Shown here one piece after another: positions 63,989 to 64,000 of a stretch of DNA of 64,000 bases. The DNA is taken from assembly GCF_004745075.1 (NCBI RefSeq), contig NZ_RHFH01000013.1, positions 37,845 through 101,844 on the forward strand. The letters are read 5' to 3'. The translations under genes and the position numbers were made by a program. The DNA comes from Brevibacterium sp. S111 (GTDB lineage Bacteria > Actinomycetota > Actinomycetes > Actinomycetales > Brevibacteriaceae). Numbering within the stretch: the stretch's first letter is position 1; every line of letters starts with the position of its first letter. Under the pieces are notes generated by a model. It worked only from the letters and a program-made list of their open reading frames with translations. It was not told where the DNA came from and did not search any database.

Positions 63989-64000
63989 CCTCTCAGGTGC

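Overview
The window is a chromosomal stretch of a high-GC actinomycete. GC-rich third positions, many ATGA/GTGA gene overlaps, a fused MrpA/B antiporter subunit, a bifunctional-type Dcd, a DtxR-type iron box, a CsoR-CopZ-CopA copper cassette and a BKDH operon all fit. The content resembles Brevibacterium or a neighbouring family of Micrococcales; that name is an inference from gene content, not from a marker gene. I see no rRNA, tRNA or CRISPR, and no complete mobile element. An inverted repeat at the extreme right edge could be an insertion-sequence end or a regulatory hairpin.

Layout. 1-7.7 kb (minus): a complete Mrp Na+/H+ antiporter operon (mrpA/B fusion, C, D, E, F, G) that runs by overlapping genes into a response regulator and the first codons of a membrane protein, probably its kinase. 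8-9.8 kb (minus): dcd overlapping an unrecognised 405-aa gene. 10-13.7 kb (plus): an LPXTG surface protein, a degenerate ABC-ATPase-like protein that lacks its catalytic motifs, and an anchored extracytoplasmic protein. 13.8-20.7 kb: a thioredoxin/NHL-repeat protein and a haem uptake operon (hmuTUV), divergent from an enterochelin-esterase-like gene across a DtxR/IdeR-like box. 20.7-25.7 kb: YggS-type PLP protein, 3-hydroxyisobutyrate dehydrogenase with a divergent LysR regulator, then 3-hydroxybutyrate dehydrogenase with an MHS-type transporter. 26-29.5 kb (minus): a CopD-CtaG fusion, HU, and a cysteine-poor (zinc-independent-type) S14/L33/L28 operon.

30-43 kb: a membrane protein of unknown role, the branched-chain 2-oxoacid dehydrogenase operon (E1 alpha, E1 beta, E2), and a compact three-gene unit that looks like a type VII (ESX) secretion cargo module: a short WXG-like helical protein, an EspG-like protein and an alpha/beta hydrolase with a helical N-terminus. 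purB, a DUF4352-like lipoprotein, a second MHS transporter and a hydrolase behind a TetR-type palindrome follow. 43-48 kb: a sugar-lactone-oxidase/alanine-racemase-fold pair divergent from a succinate-semialdehyde-type dehydrogenase. 47.8-52.7 kb: a class B PBP and a CitA/DcuS-type two-component system. 52.8-58.4 kb: a MOSC-ferredoxin reductase-ferredoxin fusion and the csoR-copZ-copA copper efflux operon. 58.6-63.7 kb: a lipoprotein/response regulator/kinase operon, a VanY-like peptidase and a DUF1990 protein.

The intergenic DNA is unusually structured. Several perfect palindromes sit exactly between convergent genes (74 bp at 23493; 40 bp at 39617). There are two unrelated arrays with a unit near 31 bp (35190 and 40632), a four-copy 15-bp motif in both orientations (47688), and several short tandem repeats, some of which continue into protein tails (MrpF, the LPXTG protein) or coincide with a large low-complexity insertion (CopA). 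The best candidates for something undescribed are the ESX-like cargo module (35361-37887), the LPXTG/pseudo-ABC cluster (10085-13676) and the Mrp operon with its own two-component genes.
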